Assembly (NCBI RefSeq): GCF_013302895.1
Contig: NZ_VJOK01000001.1
Location: 5,922,996-5,986,995 of the forward strand
Reading direction: 5' to 3'
From: Streptomyces albus subsp. chlorinus
GTDB lineage: Bacteria > Actinomycetota > Actinomycetes > Streptomycetales > Streptomycetaceae
DNA length: 64,000 nucleotides
The notes under the pieces: generated by a model
The model's database searches: none
What the model was told of the DNA's origin: nothing
The model's input: only the letters and a program-made list of their open reading frames with translations
Program-made: the position numbers and the translations under genes
In this document: positions 25,611 to 33,277 of the stretch, piece by piece
Position numbering within the stretch: the stretch's first letter is position 1
Layout of the letters: every line of letters starts with the position of its first letter

Positions 25611-26279
25611 GTGGCGATGTCGCTGTCGGGGGTACCGAAGCTGAGGCGGCCGGGACCGCTGCGCGAGCAGGTGTACGAGGCGTTGCTGGGTCTGATCACC
25701 ACACGGCAGCTGCGACCCGGCCAGCACCTGGTGGAGAGCGAACTCGCCGACCGGCTCGGCGTCTCCCGCCAGCCCGTGCGGGAGGCGCTCCAGCGGCTGG
25801 CCACCGACGGATGGGTCGATCTGCGGCCGGCACAGGGCGCTTTCGTCCACGAGCCCTCCGAGGAGGAGGCCGACCAACTGCTGTCGGTGCGCACCCTGCT
25901 GGAGGCCGAGGCCGCCCGGCTGGCCGCGGAGCACGCGGGTCCGGAGGGAGTCGCCGCGCTGGAGGAGCTGTGCGACCGCGGCGAGGCCGCGCTGCTGCAC
26001 GACGACGTGGACGCGGTCGTCGACGCCAACGCGGCCTTCCACGCCCAGGTGATGGAGCTGGCGGGCAACGCGGTACTGACCGAGCTGTCGAGGCAGGTGG
26101 AGCGCCGGGTGCGGTGGTACTACCGGCCGGTGGCACGGCAGCGCGGTGCCCGCTCCTGGGAGGAGCACCGGCAGCTGATCGCGGCTGTCGCCGCGGGGGA
26201 CGGGGAGAGGGCGATGCGGGTGATGCGCGAGCACACCGAGCACACCCGCCGCTCCTACCACGAACGCGGCGACGGCTGA
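25611..26279 (+). CDS. GntR/FCD-family transcriptional regulator, probably of the oxalate genes
   Basis: The N-terminal winged HTH is textbook GntR: LREQVYEALLGLI, GQHLVESELADRLGVSRQPVREALQRL. The C-terminal FCD domain (RTLLEAEAARLAAEH, ANAAFHAQVMELAGN, EEHRQLIAAVAAGDGERAMRVMREH) has the metal/ligand His and Asn positions. At about 222 residues it is full length. GTG 25611 is five bases after AGGGA; ATG 25617 is an alternative. It faces the oxalate genes convergently. The shared promoter 13-mer supports control of the operon starting at 33048, with oxalate or a CoA derivative as a possible ligand. Confidence 0.85.
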   Translation: MAMSLSGVPKLRRPGPLREQVYEALLGLITTRQLRPGQHLVESELADRLGVSRQPVREALQRLATDGWVDLRPAQGAFVHEPSEEEADQLLSVRTLLEAEAARLAAEHAGPEGVAALEELCDRGEAALLHDDVDAVVDANAAFHAQVMELAGNAVLTELSRQVERRVRWYYRPVARQRGARSWEEHRQLIAAVAAGDGERAMRVMREHTEHTRRSYHERGDG

Positions 26280-26374
26280 GGCGGCCGTGAGGCCGGACTC
26301 CTGCGGGCAGCCCGCGCCGGGCCGTCCGAGCCTGTGGCGTACCGGCTACGGCCCTCCGCGGCCCGGGCCGCCTG

Positions 26375-26418
26375 CCGGGGCCGCCGCGCCGGTGACCTCC
26401 CCGGCTCGGCGGCCCCGG
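26375..26418. terminator. Bidirectional hairpin between gntR and oxlT
   Basis: CCGGGGCCGCCG (26375-26386) and CGGCGGCCCCGG (26407-26418) are perfect 12-bp arms with a 20-base loop, placed between convergent genes. Confidence 0.6.
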
Positions 26419-26444
26419 TGCGCACGTCGGGGAGGCGCCGGAAC

Positions 26445-27860
26445 TCAGGCCGCCTCGCGGCTGATGGGGTGCGGGTTGGGCACGATCCTGCGCCGGCGGG
26501 GGGTGCCCGGCCGGCGCAGGGCGAGGGCCATCAGCGCGGCCAGCAGTGAGATCCCGCCGGCCAGCAGGTAGGCGCCGTCGTATCCCCAGGCGTCCACCGC
26601 CGTCGCCCCCAGCCCGCCGCCGAACAGCCCGCTCACCAGCTTGCCGCTGTAGGCGATGCCGTAGTTGGTGGCGTTGTGGTTCTCCCCGAAGTAGTCCGGG
26701 GTCAGCGCCGCGAACATCGGGTAGAAGGCGCCGCTGCCGAAGCCGGAGACGAAGGCGAAGACGAGGAAGAGCGCCTGGTTGCGGATCGTCCCGGCCCACA
26801 GCACCCCGAACTGGGCCAGGCCCAGCACCACGATCACGAAGATCAGGGTGGACCTGCGGCCCCAGCGGTCGGACAGCCAGCCGATGCAGCCCCGGCCCAC
26901 CCCGTTGATCACGGACATGATGCCCATCGAGGAGGCGGCCACCAGGGGCCCGAAACCGACCTCTTTGGCGAACGGCACCTGGAAGGAGATGCCGAAGATG
27001 GAGACGCCCGCCGTCATCACCATCAGCACCCACATCAGCGGCAGCATGCCGGTACGTATCGCCTCCATCGGGGTGTACTGGCGGGTCGCCGGCGGGTTCT
27101 TGTCGAGTGCCGCCACCGTCTTGGCCGGGCCGGTGCGGCGCAGCGGGTCGTGGTCGGCGGGCCACCAGTTCTTCGGCGGATCGCGGAAGAACCAGGCGCA
27201 CACGGCGACCAGGACGAGGACGTACACCCCGATCCCGTCCAGCACCTGGCGGTAGTTGCTCGTGTCGAACCCGTAGTTGAACAGGAAGATGAAGGGCACG
27301 GCGCCGTAGGCGAAACCGCCGTTGACGAAGCCGGTCTTGCCGCCGCGCCGTTCGGGGAACCACTTGCCGACACTGTTGATGCACGTGGCGTAGATGAGAC
27401 CGGATCCCACACCGCCGAGCACGCCGAACCCGGCGACGGCCCACAGCACTCCGGACGCGTGGGAGAGGGCGAGGAAGCCCAGCAGCACCAGCCCGGCACC
27501 GATGTACATCGCGTTGCGCGCCGTCAGCAGTCCGCGCTCGCGCAGCCAGCCGGCCGGGAAGGCCACTCCGGCCTGGAAGAACACCCAGACGCTGAGGATC
27601 CAGAAGGTGTCGCTGCGACTCCAGTGGTGGGCGTGGGAGAGCGTGTCCTCGGCGGATCCGTAGGCGTACTCGGACACGCTGATCGCCATCATCGCCAGCC
27701 AGGGCAGATAGACCATGATCTTGCGGGAGTGGCCGAGAATCTGCCGGTCGGTCTCGCCGACCCGGTAGACGCGCCCGTTGTGGTCGGTCAGTTCGCGGTA
27801 CCCCGGGGCGCCCGCCGCCGAGGCGGCTAACGGTGTGCCGGGGGCTTCAGGTCGAGCCAT
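26445..27860 (-). CDS. oxlT: OxlT-like MFS antiporter (OFA family)
   Basis: This is a 471-residue, 12-segment MFS protein of the oxalate/formate antiporter family. It would bring in oxalate, possibly against formate. It has SVSEYAYGSAEDTLSHAHHW in the first loop, GVLGGVGSGLIYATCINSVGKWFPERRGGKTGF (seen as GGVGSGLIYATCIN and WFPERRGGKTGF) typical of OFA proteins, and GWLSDRWGRR in the second half. ATG 27860 has GGAGGAG six bases upstream. It is the last gene of an operon with acyl-CoA synthetase, frc and oxc, and that context supports oxalate over other carboxylates. Confidence 0.8.
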   Translation of the reverse strand: MARPEAPGTPLAASAAGAPGYRELTDHNGRVYRVGETDRQILGHSRKIMVYLPWLAMMAISVSEYAYGSAEDTLSHAHHWSRSDTFWILSVWVFFQAGVAFPAGWLRERGLLTARNAMYIGAGLVLLGFLALSHASGVLWAVAGFGVLGGVGSGLIYATCINSVGKWFPERRGGKTGFVNGGFAYGAVPFIFLFNYGFDTSNYRQVLDGIGVYVLVLVAVCAWFFRDPPKNWWPADHDPLRRTGPAKTVAALDKNPPATRQYTPMEAIRTGMLPLMWVLMVMTAGVSIFGISFQVPFAKEVGFGPLVAASSMGIMSVINGVGRGCIGWLSDRWGRRSTLIFVIVVLGLAQFGVLWAGTIRNQALFLVFAFVSGFGSGAFYPMFAALTPDYFGENHNATNYGIAYSGKLVSGLFGGGLGATAVDAWGYDGAYLLAGGISLLAALMALALRRPGTPRRRRIVPNPHPISREAA

Positions 27861-27925
27861 CCGTTTCTCCTCCGTGGGGAGCCCGCCGCCCTGGGCGCCG
27901 GTGGGCGGGGACGGCGGGCGGAAGG

Positions 27926-30079
27926 TCAGGGCAGCAGTCCGGCGGCTCGCGCCCACTGGTACTTGGCGCCGAGCACCGCGACCGGCTTCTCGGTGGTGTA
28001 CGGGTAGGCCACCACGCCGTGCGCGAACAGGTGGGCGCAGGCGTCCTCGACCTCCGTGTCGCCCGCCAGCGAGGCGACGACGGGCTTGTCGATGCCCTGC
28101 TCGCGGGCCTCGGCCACCAGGCGCGCCGTCAGTTCGGCGAACACCATCGGCGGGGTGACGATGGTGTGCCAGTAGCCCAGCACCAGCGCGTGCACCCGCG
28201 GGTCCGTCAGTCCCAGCCGGATGGCGGCCTCGTAGGTGGCGGGCGGCTCGCCTCCGGTGATGTCCACGGGGTTGCCGGCGGAACCGAACGGCGGGATGAG
28301 GGAGCGGAACGCCGCGTCCAGGTCCTCGGGGATCTCCATCAGCGACAGCCCGTTGTCCACCAGCGCGTCCGACAGCAGCACACCGGAGCCGCCCGCGCCG
28401 GTGATCACCACCACGTTCTCGCCCCGCGGGGTGGGCAGGACCGGGAGGGCGCGTGCGTACTCCAGCATCTCGTTGAGCCCCAGGGCGCGGATGACGCCCG
28501 CCTGGCGGAGGATGTCGTCGTAGACGGCGTCATCGCCGGCCAGCGCCCCGGTGTGCGAGCCGGCGGCCCGCGAACCGGCGGCCGTCCGACCGGCCTTGAG
28601 GACGACGACGGGCTTGGTCCGCACGGTCTCGCGGGCCGCGCGGACGAACGCACGCCCGTCCTTGAGGTCCTCCAGGTGCATGGCCACGCAGTCGGTCCGC
28701 GGGTCCTGTGCGAACCAGGTGAGCAGATCGTCCTCGTCCAGGTCGGACTTGTTGCCCAGTCCCACGATGGCCGAGACGCCCGTGCCGGTGGCCCGCGCGA
28801 AGCCGAGCACCGCCATGCCGATCCCGCCCGACTGCGAGGTCAGCGCCACCCCGCCGCGCACGTCGTAGGGCGTGCAGAAAGTGGCGCACAGGTTCTGCCA
28901 GGGGGCGTAGTAGCCGTAGATGTTGGGACCCAGCAGCCGTATGCCGTGCTCCCTCGCGACGGACACCACCTGTTCCTGGAGGGCGTGTTCGCCGGTCTCG
29001 GCGAAACCCGAGGGGATGAGCACCGCGTTCGGCACGCCCTTGCGCCCGGCCTCGGCCAGGGCGCCGGGCACCAGCGGTGCGGGGATCGCGAAGACGGCGA
29101 CATCGATGTCGCCGGGCACCTCGCACACCGAGGCGTACGCCTTGCGGTCCAGTACCGTTCCGGCTTTCGGGTTCACGGGGTGGATCTCACCGGCGAAACC
29201 ACCGTCGACCAGGTTCCGCATCACCGAGTTGCCGATCTTCCCCGGCTCGTTGGACGCGCCGATCACCGCGATCGAACGCGGCTCCATCAGCCGGCGCATG
29301 GAGGCGAGGATCTCCTCGGTGCCGTACCGGGGCCGGTCCGCCGGGGCGGGCTCACCCAGCAGCAGCCGCACATCGGCCGCCACCGCGCCCTCCGGCCCGG
29401 CGAAGACCGGGTTGAGGTCGATCTCCGTCAGCTCGGGGAAGTCCGCCGCCAGGTGCGAGACGTTCACCAGCAGCCCCGTCAGCGCTTCCCGGTCGACGGG
29501 CGGCGTGCCGCGCACCCCGCGCAGCACCCGCGCGGCCCGTACCGAGTCGAGCATGCCGGCGGCCTCCTGGTGGGTGGCCGGGGCCAGCCGGAAGGTGAGG
29601 TCGCCCAGCGCCTCGACGAGCACACCGCCCAGCCCGAAGGCGACGATCTTGCCGAAAGTCGGGTCGGTGGCCGCGCCCACCAGGACCTCCTGGCCGCCGG
29701 AGACCATGCCCTGCACCAGCACCCCGTCGATACGGGCACCGGGGGTGTGGGCGCGTACGGCGGCCAGCAGCCGGGCGTGCGCCGTGCGCAGCTCCTCCGA
29801 CCCCCCGACGCCGGTGACCACGCCCCCGGCGTCCGTCTTGTGCAGCACGTCGGGGGAGACCACCTTGAGCGCCACCGGCCAGCCGATCCGGGCCGCCTGC
29901 TCCACCGCCTCGTCCGCGTCGCGGGAGAGCGCCTGCGGCGGAACGGGGATGCCGTAGGCGGTGGCGACCTGTGCGGCCTCCACGGCGTCCAGCGCCGTAC
30001 GTCCCGCGGCCCGCGCCGCCGCCAGTACCGCCCGTACCGTCTCCCGGGCCGCCGAGCGGCCCGCTGTCAGCTCCTCCAC
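27926..30079 (-). CDS. ADP-forming acyl-CoA synthetase (acetate--CoA ligase family), ATP-grasp domain first
   Basis: The protein has 717 residues. Residues 1-245 form an ATP-grasp (beta-type) domain: WPVALKVVSPDVLHKTDAGGVVTGV, VLVQGMVSGGQEVLVGA, EIDLNPVF. Residues 265-717 form the CoA-binding and succinyl-CoA-synthetase-like alpha part: RSIAVIGASNEPGKIGNSVMRNL, SQSGGIGMAVL. The phospho-histidine loop is AGSHTGALAGDDA. The domain order beta-alpha is reversed compared with the classic Acd. GTG 30079 directly follows the frc stop, so translation is coupled. In this operon it may supply the first CoA thioester (formyl-, acetyl- or oxalyl-CoA) that Frc needs as CoA donor. That is inference. Confidence 0.85.
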   Translation of the reverse strand: MEELTAGRSAARETVRAVLAAARAAGRTALDAVEAAQVATAYGIPVPPQALSRDADEAVEQAARIGWPVALKVVSPDVLHKTDAGGVVTGVGGSEELRTAHARLLAAVRAHTPGARIDGVLVQGMVSGGQEVLVGAATDPTFGKIVAFGLGGVLVEALGDLTFRLAPATHQEAAGMLDSVRAARVLRGVRGTPPVDREALTGLLVNVSHLAADFPELTEIDLNPVFAGPEGAVAADVRLLLGEPAPADRPRYGTEEILASMRRLMEPRSIAVIGASNEPGKIGNSVMRNLVDGGFAGEIHPVNPKAGTVLDRKAYASVCEVPGDIDVAVFAIPAPLVPGALAEAGRKGVPNAVLIPSGFAETGEHALQEQVVSVAREHGIRLLGPNIYGYYAPWQNLCATFCTPYDVRGGVALTSQSGGIGMAVLGFARATGTGVSAIVGLGNKSDLDEDDLLTWFAQDPRTDCVAMHLEDLKDGRAFVRAARETVRTKPVVVLKAGRTAAGSRAAGSHTGALAGDDAVYDDILRQAGVIRALGLNEMLEYARALPVLPTPRGENVVVITGAGGSGVLLSDALVDNGLSLMEIPEDLDAAFRSLIPPFGSAGNPVDITGGEPPATYEAAIRLGLTDPRVHALVLGYWHTIVTPPMVFAELTARLVAEAREQGIDKPVVASLAGDTEVEDACAHLFAHGVVAYPYTTEKPVAVLGAKYQWARAAGLLP

Positions 30080-31312
30080 TCAGACCACCCCTTCCGTGCG
30101 CAGCGCCGCCAGCTCGGCCTCGGACAGGCCGAGTTCGCCGGTGAAGACCTCCTCGTTGTGTTCGCCCAGCAGCGGGGAAGAGGTGATCTCGACGGGGGAG
30201 TCGGACAGCTTCAACGGGGACCCCACGGTGGTGAAGCGGCCCCGAGTGGGGTGCTCCACCTCGACGATCATGCCGTCGTCGGTCAGCGACGGGTCCTCGA
30301 TCAGCTCCTTGGTGGACAGGATCGGGCCGCACGGGATGTTGTGGGCGTTGAGCGCCGCCAGCACCTCCCACTTGGGCAGCCGGGAGGACCACTCCTCGAT
30401 CATCCGGAACATCTTGTCCAGCTTCGGCAGCCGGGCCTCGGGCGTGGCCCACTCCGCGGCCTCGGCCAGCTCAGGCCGCCCCATCAGGGAGCACAGCGGC
30501 GCCCAGGACGCCGGCTGGACGATGACATAGACGTAGTCGTTGGGGCCGCCGGGTGCGCACCGGACCGCCCAGCCGGGCTGTCCGCCGCCGGAGGCGTTGC
30601 CCGAGCGGGGCACCTCGTCGCCGCGGGGTGCGCCCGGGTACTCCGGCAGCGCCCCGTGCGCCAGCCGCTGGTGGTCGCGGAGTTTGACGCGGCACAGGTT
30701 GAGTACCGCGTGCTGCATGGCCACCCGCACCCGCTGGCCGCGTCCGGTGCGCTCGCGCTGGTAGAGCGCCGCCAGTATGCCGGCGACTGTATGCACTCCT
30801 GAGCCCGAGTCACCGATCTGCGCACCCGTCGCCAGGGGCGGGCCGTCCGCCTCCCCGGTGGTGGCCATGGAACCGCCCATCGCCTGCGCGATGACCTCGT
30901 ACGCCTTGTACGTGGTGTACGGGCCGTCGCCGAACCCCTTGATCGAGGCGTACACCAGACGGGGGTTGAGTTCCTGGATGCGTTCCCAGGGGAAGCCCAT
31001 CCGGTCGACGGCGCCGGGGCCGAAGTTCTCCACCAGCACATCGCTGCGCCGGATGAGTTCGGCCAGCAGTTCCTTGCCGCGATCGGTCTTGGTGTTGAGG
31101 GTGATGCTGCGCTTGTTGCAGTTGAGCATCGTGAAGTAGAGGGAGTCGACGTCGGGCAGGTCGCGCAGCTGGCGGCGGGTGATGTCGCCGCCCGGCGCCT
31201 CCAGTTTGACCACGTCGGCACCCAGCCAGGCCAGCAACTGGGTTGCCGAGGGGCCCGACTGCACATGGGTCATGTCCAGGACGCGCACGCCGTCCAGTGC
31301 CTTGCCGCTCAT
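30080..31312 (-). CDS. frc: Formyl-CoA:oxalate CoA-transferase
   Basis: This is a class III CoA-transferase (CaiB/BaiF) of 410 residues. It moves CoA from formyl-CoA to oxalate. It contains GVRVLDMTHVQSGPSATQLL at the N-terminus and VKLEAPGGDITRRQLRDLP, highly characteristic of Frc. The catalytic aspartate is in QIGDSGSGVHTVAG (D169 in the Oxalobacter enzyme), and the glycine loop GGGQPG is present. ATG 31312 has GAGGTG six bases upstream. It sits between the decarboxylase and acyl-CoA synthetase genes. Confidence 0.92.
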   Translation of the reverse strand: MSGKALDGVRVLDMTHVQSGPSATQLLAWLGADVVKLEAPGGDITRRQLRDLPDVDSLYFTMLNCNKRSITLNTKTDRGKELLAELIRRSDVLVENFGPGAVDRMGFPWERIQELNPRLVYASIKGFGDGPYTTYKAYEVIAQAMGGSMATTGEADGPPLATGAQIGDSGSGVHTVAGILAALYQRERTGRGQRVRVAMQHAVLNLCRVKLRDHQRLAHGALPEYPGAPRGDEVPRSGNASGGGQPGWAVRCAPGGPNDYVYVIVQPASWAPLCSLMGRPELAEAAEWATPEARLPKLDKMFRMIEEWSSRLPKWEVLAALNAHNIPCGPILSTKELIEDPSLTDDGMIVEVEHPTRGRFTTVGSPLKLSDSPVEITSSPLLGEHNEEVFTGELGLSEAELAALRTEGVV

Positions 31313-31368
31313 GCGGGTCACCTCACTGCCATGCGACCACCGGTCGGGCGACGGCCGCTTCGGTCCGG

Positions 31369-33048
31369 TCACTTGTACATCGTCTGGTTCATGGTTCCGG
31401 GGGCGTAGGCGTCCGGATCGATCCATACGTTGATCAGGGACGGCTTGCCCGACGCGCGGGCGCGCTCCAGGGCGGGACGCAGCTCGGCGGGGTCCCGTAC
31501 CTCCTCGCCGTGGCCGCCCAGCATCCGGGCGAAGGCGTCGTAGGGCACATCGCCCAGCGTGTTGCCGAGCCGTTCGCGCTCGGGGCCGTACTTGGCGCGC
31601 TGGCCGTAACGGATCTGGTTCATCGAGGAGTTGTTGCCGACGATCCCCACGAAGGGCAGGTCGTAGCGGACGAGCGTCTCGAAGTCCCAGCCGGTCAGGG
31701 AGAAGGCGCCGTCCCCGAACAGGGCGACGACCTCGCACTCCGGCCGGGCCTGCTTGGCCGCCAGCACGAACGGCACGCCCACCCCCAGCGTCCCCAGCGG
31801 CCCCGGGTCCATCCAGTGGCCCGGGGTGCGCGGCTGCACCACCTGCCCGGAGAAGGTGACGATGTCCCCGCCGTCGCCGATGAACAGCGAATCGTCCGTC
31901 AGGAACTCGTTGATCTCGTGGACCAGGCGGTAGGGGTGGATGGGGGCGGCGTCCGAGCGCAGCAGCGGGGCCCGCTTGGCCAGCGCCCGCTCCTCGACCT
32001 GGCGCAGCTCCTCCAGCCACGCCTTGCGCGCCGCCGGCTCGGCCGGCCGGCGGCCGGCGGCCCGCACCACCGCGGCCAGCACCAGATCCGCGGAGCCGAC
32101 GATCCCCAGGTCCACGTCCCTGTTCTTGCCGACGGTGCGGTAGTCGAGGTCGATCTGCACCACCGTCGCCTCGGGGGAGAGCCGCTTGCCGTAGCCCATG
32201 CGGAAGTCGAAGGGCGTCCCCACCACGACGATGAGGTCGGCGCGCTGGAAGGCGTGCCTGCGGGAGAGCTGGAAGTGGTGCGGGTCGCCGGGCGGCAGGG
32301 TGCCGCGCCCGGCACCGTTCATGTAGGCGGGCACATCCAGCGTCCGCACCAGGTCCCGGGCGGACTCGGTGGCACGGGTCGTCCACACCTGACCGCCCAG
32401 CAGGACGGCCGGGCGTTCCGCCGCGACCAGCAGGTCGGCCAGCCGCTGCACCGCGTCCGGATCGCCGGCCTGCCGGGTGGAGGCCCGGTAGCGCCCGGCC
32501 CGCGGCACCCGGGCCTGTTCGGCCGGCACCTTGGCGTCCAGCACGTCGCGCGGGATCTCCAGGAAGGAGGGGCCCGGTGCGCCGTGCCAGCATTCGCGGA
32601 AGGCCATCGAGACCATGTCCGCGACGCGGGCCGTATCCGGCACGGTCGCCGCGAACTTGGTGATCGGCGCCATCATCTCCACGTGCGGGAGGTCCTGCAG
32701 GGAGCCCATCTTGTGCTGGGTGCGGGCCCCCTGACCGCCGATCAGCAGCATCGGGGACTCGGCGCGGAAGGCGTTGGCAACGCCGGTGACCGCGTCGGTG
32801 GTGCCGGGCCCCGCGGTGACCACCGCGCAGCCCGGGCGCCCCGTCAGCCGCGCGTACGCGTCCGCCGCGTGGGCGGCGACCTGTTCGTGCCGTACGTCGA
32901 CGAGCTGGATCCCCTCGTCGGCACAGCCGTCGTAGATGTCGATGATGTGGCCGCCGCACAGCGTGTAGACCACGTCCACGCCTTCGGCCTTGAGCGCCTT
33001 GGCCACCAAGTGGCCACCGGAGACGAGTGCGGAGTTGTCCTGGGGCAT
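31369..33048 (-). CDS. oxc: ThDP-dependent decarboxylase, probable oxalyl-CoA decarboxylase
   Basis: This is a 559-residue three-domain ThDP enzyme. The PYR-domain glutamate is in DVRHEQVAAHAADAYARLTG, and the ThDP/Mg motif is GDGAFSLTGWDFETLVRYDL to NNSSMN. Operon context (frc, synthetase, OxlT) argues for oxalyl-CoA decarboxylase, giving formyl-CoA and CO2. However, the active-site Tyr-Glu pair of the Oxalobacter enzyme is not visible at the expected place (HKMGSLQDLPHVEM instead), so it may be a divergent Oxc or a 2-hydroxyacyl-CoA-lyase/acetolactate-synthase-like relative. The open frame runs further upstream, but ATG 33048 with GGAGGGAG fits family length. A CATAC-A-GTATG palindrome lies 57 bp upstream. 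Confidence 0.75.
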   Translation of the reverse strand: MPQDNSALVSGGHLVAKALKAEGVDVVYTLCGGHIIDIYDGCADEGIQLVDVRHEQVAAHAADAYARLTGRPGCAVVTAGPGTTDAVTGVANAFRAESPMLLIGGQGARTQHKMGSLQDLPHVEMMAPITKFAATVPDTARVADMVSMAFRECWHGAPGPSFLEIPRDVLDAKVPAEQARVPRAGRYRASTRQAGDPDAVQRLADLLVAAERPAVLLGGQVWTTRATESARDLVRTLDVPAYMNGAGRGTLPPGDPHHFQLSRRHAFQRADLIVVVGTPFDFRMGYGKRLSPEATVVQIDLDYRTVGKNRDVDLGIVGSADLVLAAVVRAAGRRPAEPAARKAWLEELRQVEERALAKRAPLLRSDAAPIHPYRLVHEINEFLTDDSLFIGDGGDIVTFSGQVVQPRTPGHWMDPGPLGTLGVGVPFVLAAKQARPECEVVALFGDGAFSLTGWDFETLVRYDLPFVGIVGNNSSMNQIRYGQRAKYGPERERLGNTLGDVPYDAFARMLGGHGEEVRDPAELRPALERARASGKPSLINVWIDPDAYAPGTMNQTMYK

Positions 33049-33087
33049 ACGAGGAGTGCTCCCTCCCGTAGCGACCGGCAATCCCAG

Positions 33088-33118
33088 ATTGCATACAGTC
33101 GACGCATACAGTATGTAC
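33088..33118 (-). promoter_or_regulatory. Putative GntR operator upstream of oxc
   Basis: GCATACAGT occurs twice 13 bp apart (33091-33099, 33104-33112), and CATAC-A-GTATG (33105-33115) is a perfect 11-bp palindrome. The minus strand of 33088-33100 reads GACTGTATGCAAT, matching 11 of 13 bases of the element in the gntR promoter. Confidence 0.6.
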
Positions 33119-33220
33119 TCGTTATCCCGCAGTCGCGCCGGGCTGTCCAGAGGGCGTTCAGGCCGGAAACGTCCGGGCGTACGGCGGGCGCACTCCGCTG
33201 GGCGCACAAGTCCGGGCACA

Positions 33221-33262
33221 CGGCGGGGCCGCAACGGGCGGCCACCCGTTGCGGCCCCGCCG
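33221..33262. terminator. GH92 gene terminator hairpin
   Basis: CGGCGGGGCCGCAACGGG (33221-33238) pairs perfectly over 18 bp with 33245-33262 across a 6-base loop, 16 bp beyond the GH92 stop on the minus strand. Confidence 0.85.
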
Positions 33263-33277
33263 CTCCCTCCGCCCGGC

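Noticed and set aside
30080..33094. A 1004-residue fused decarboxylase/CoA-transferase
   Set aside because: Only the C-terminal part is Frc. The upstream part is out-of-frame shadow of the oxc gene, and ATG 31312 has a good ribosome-binding site.
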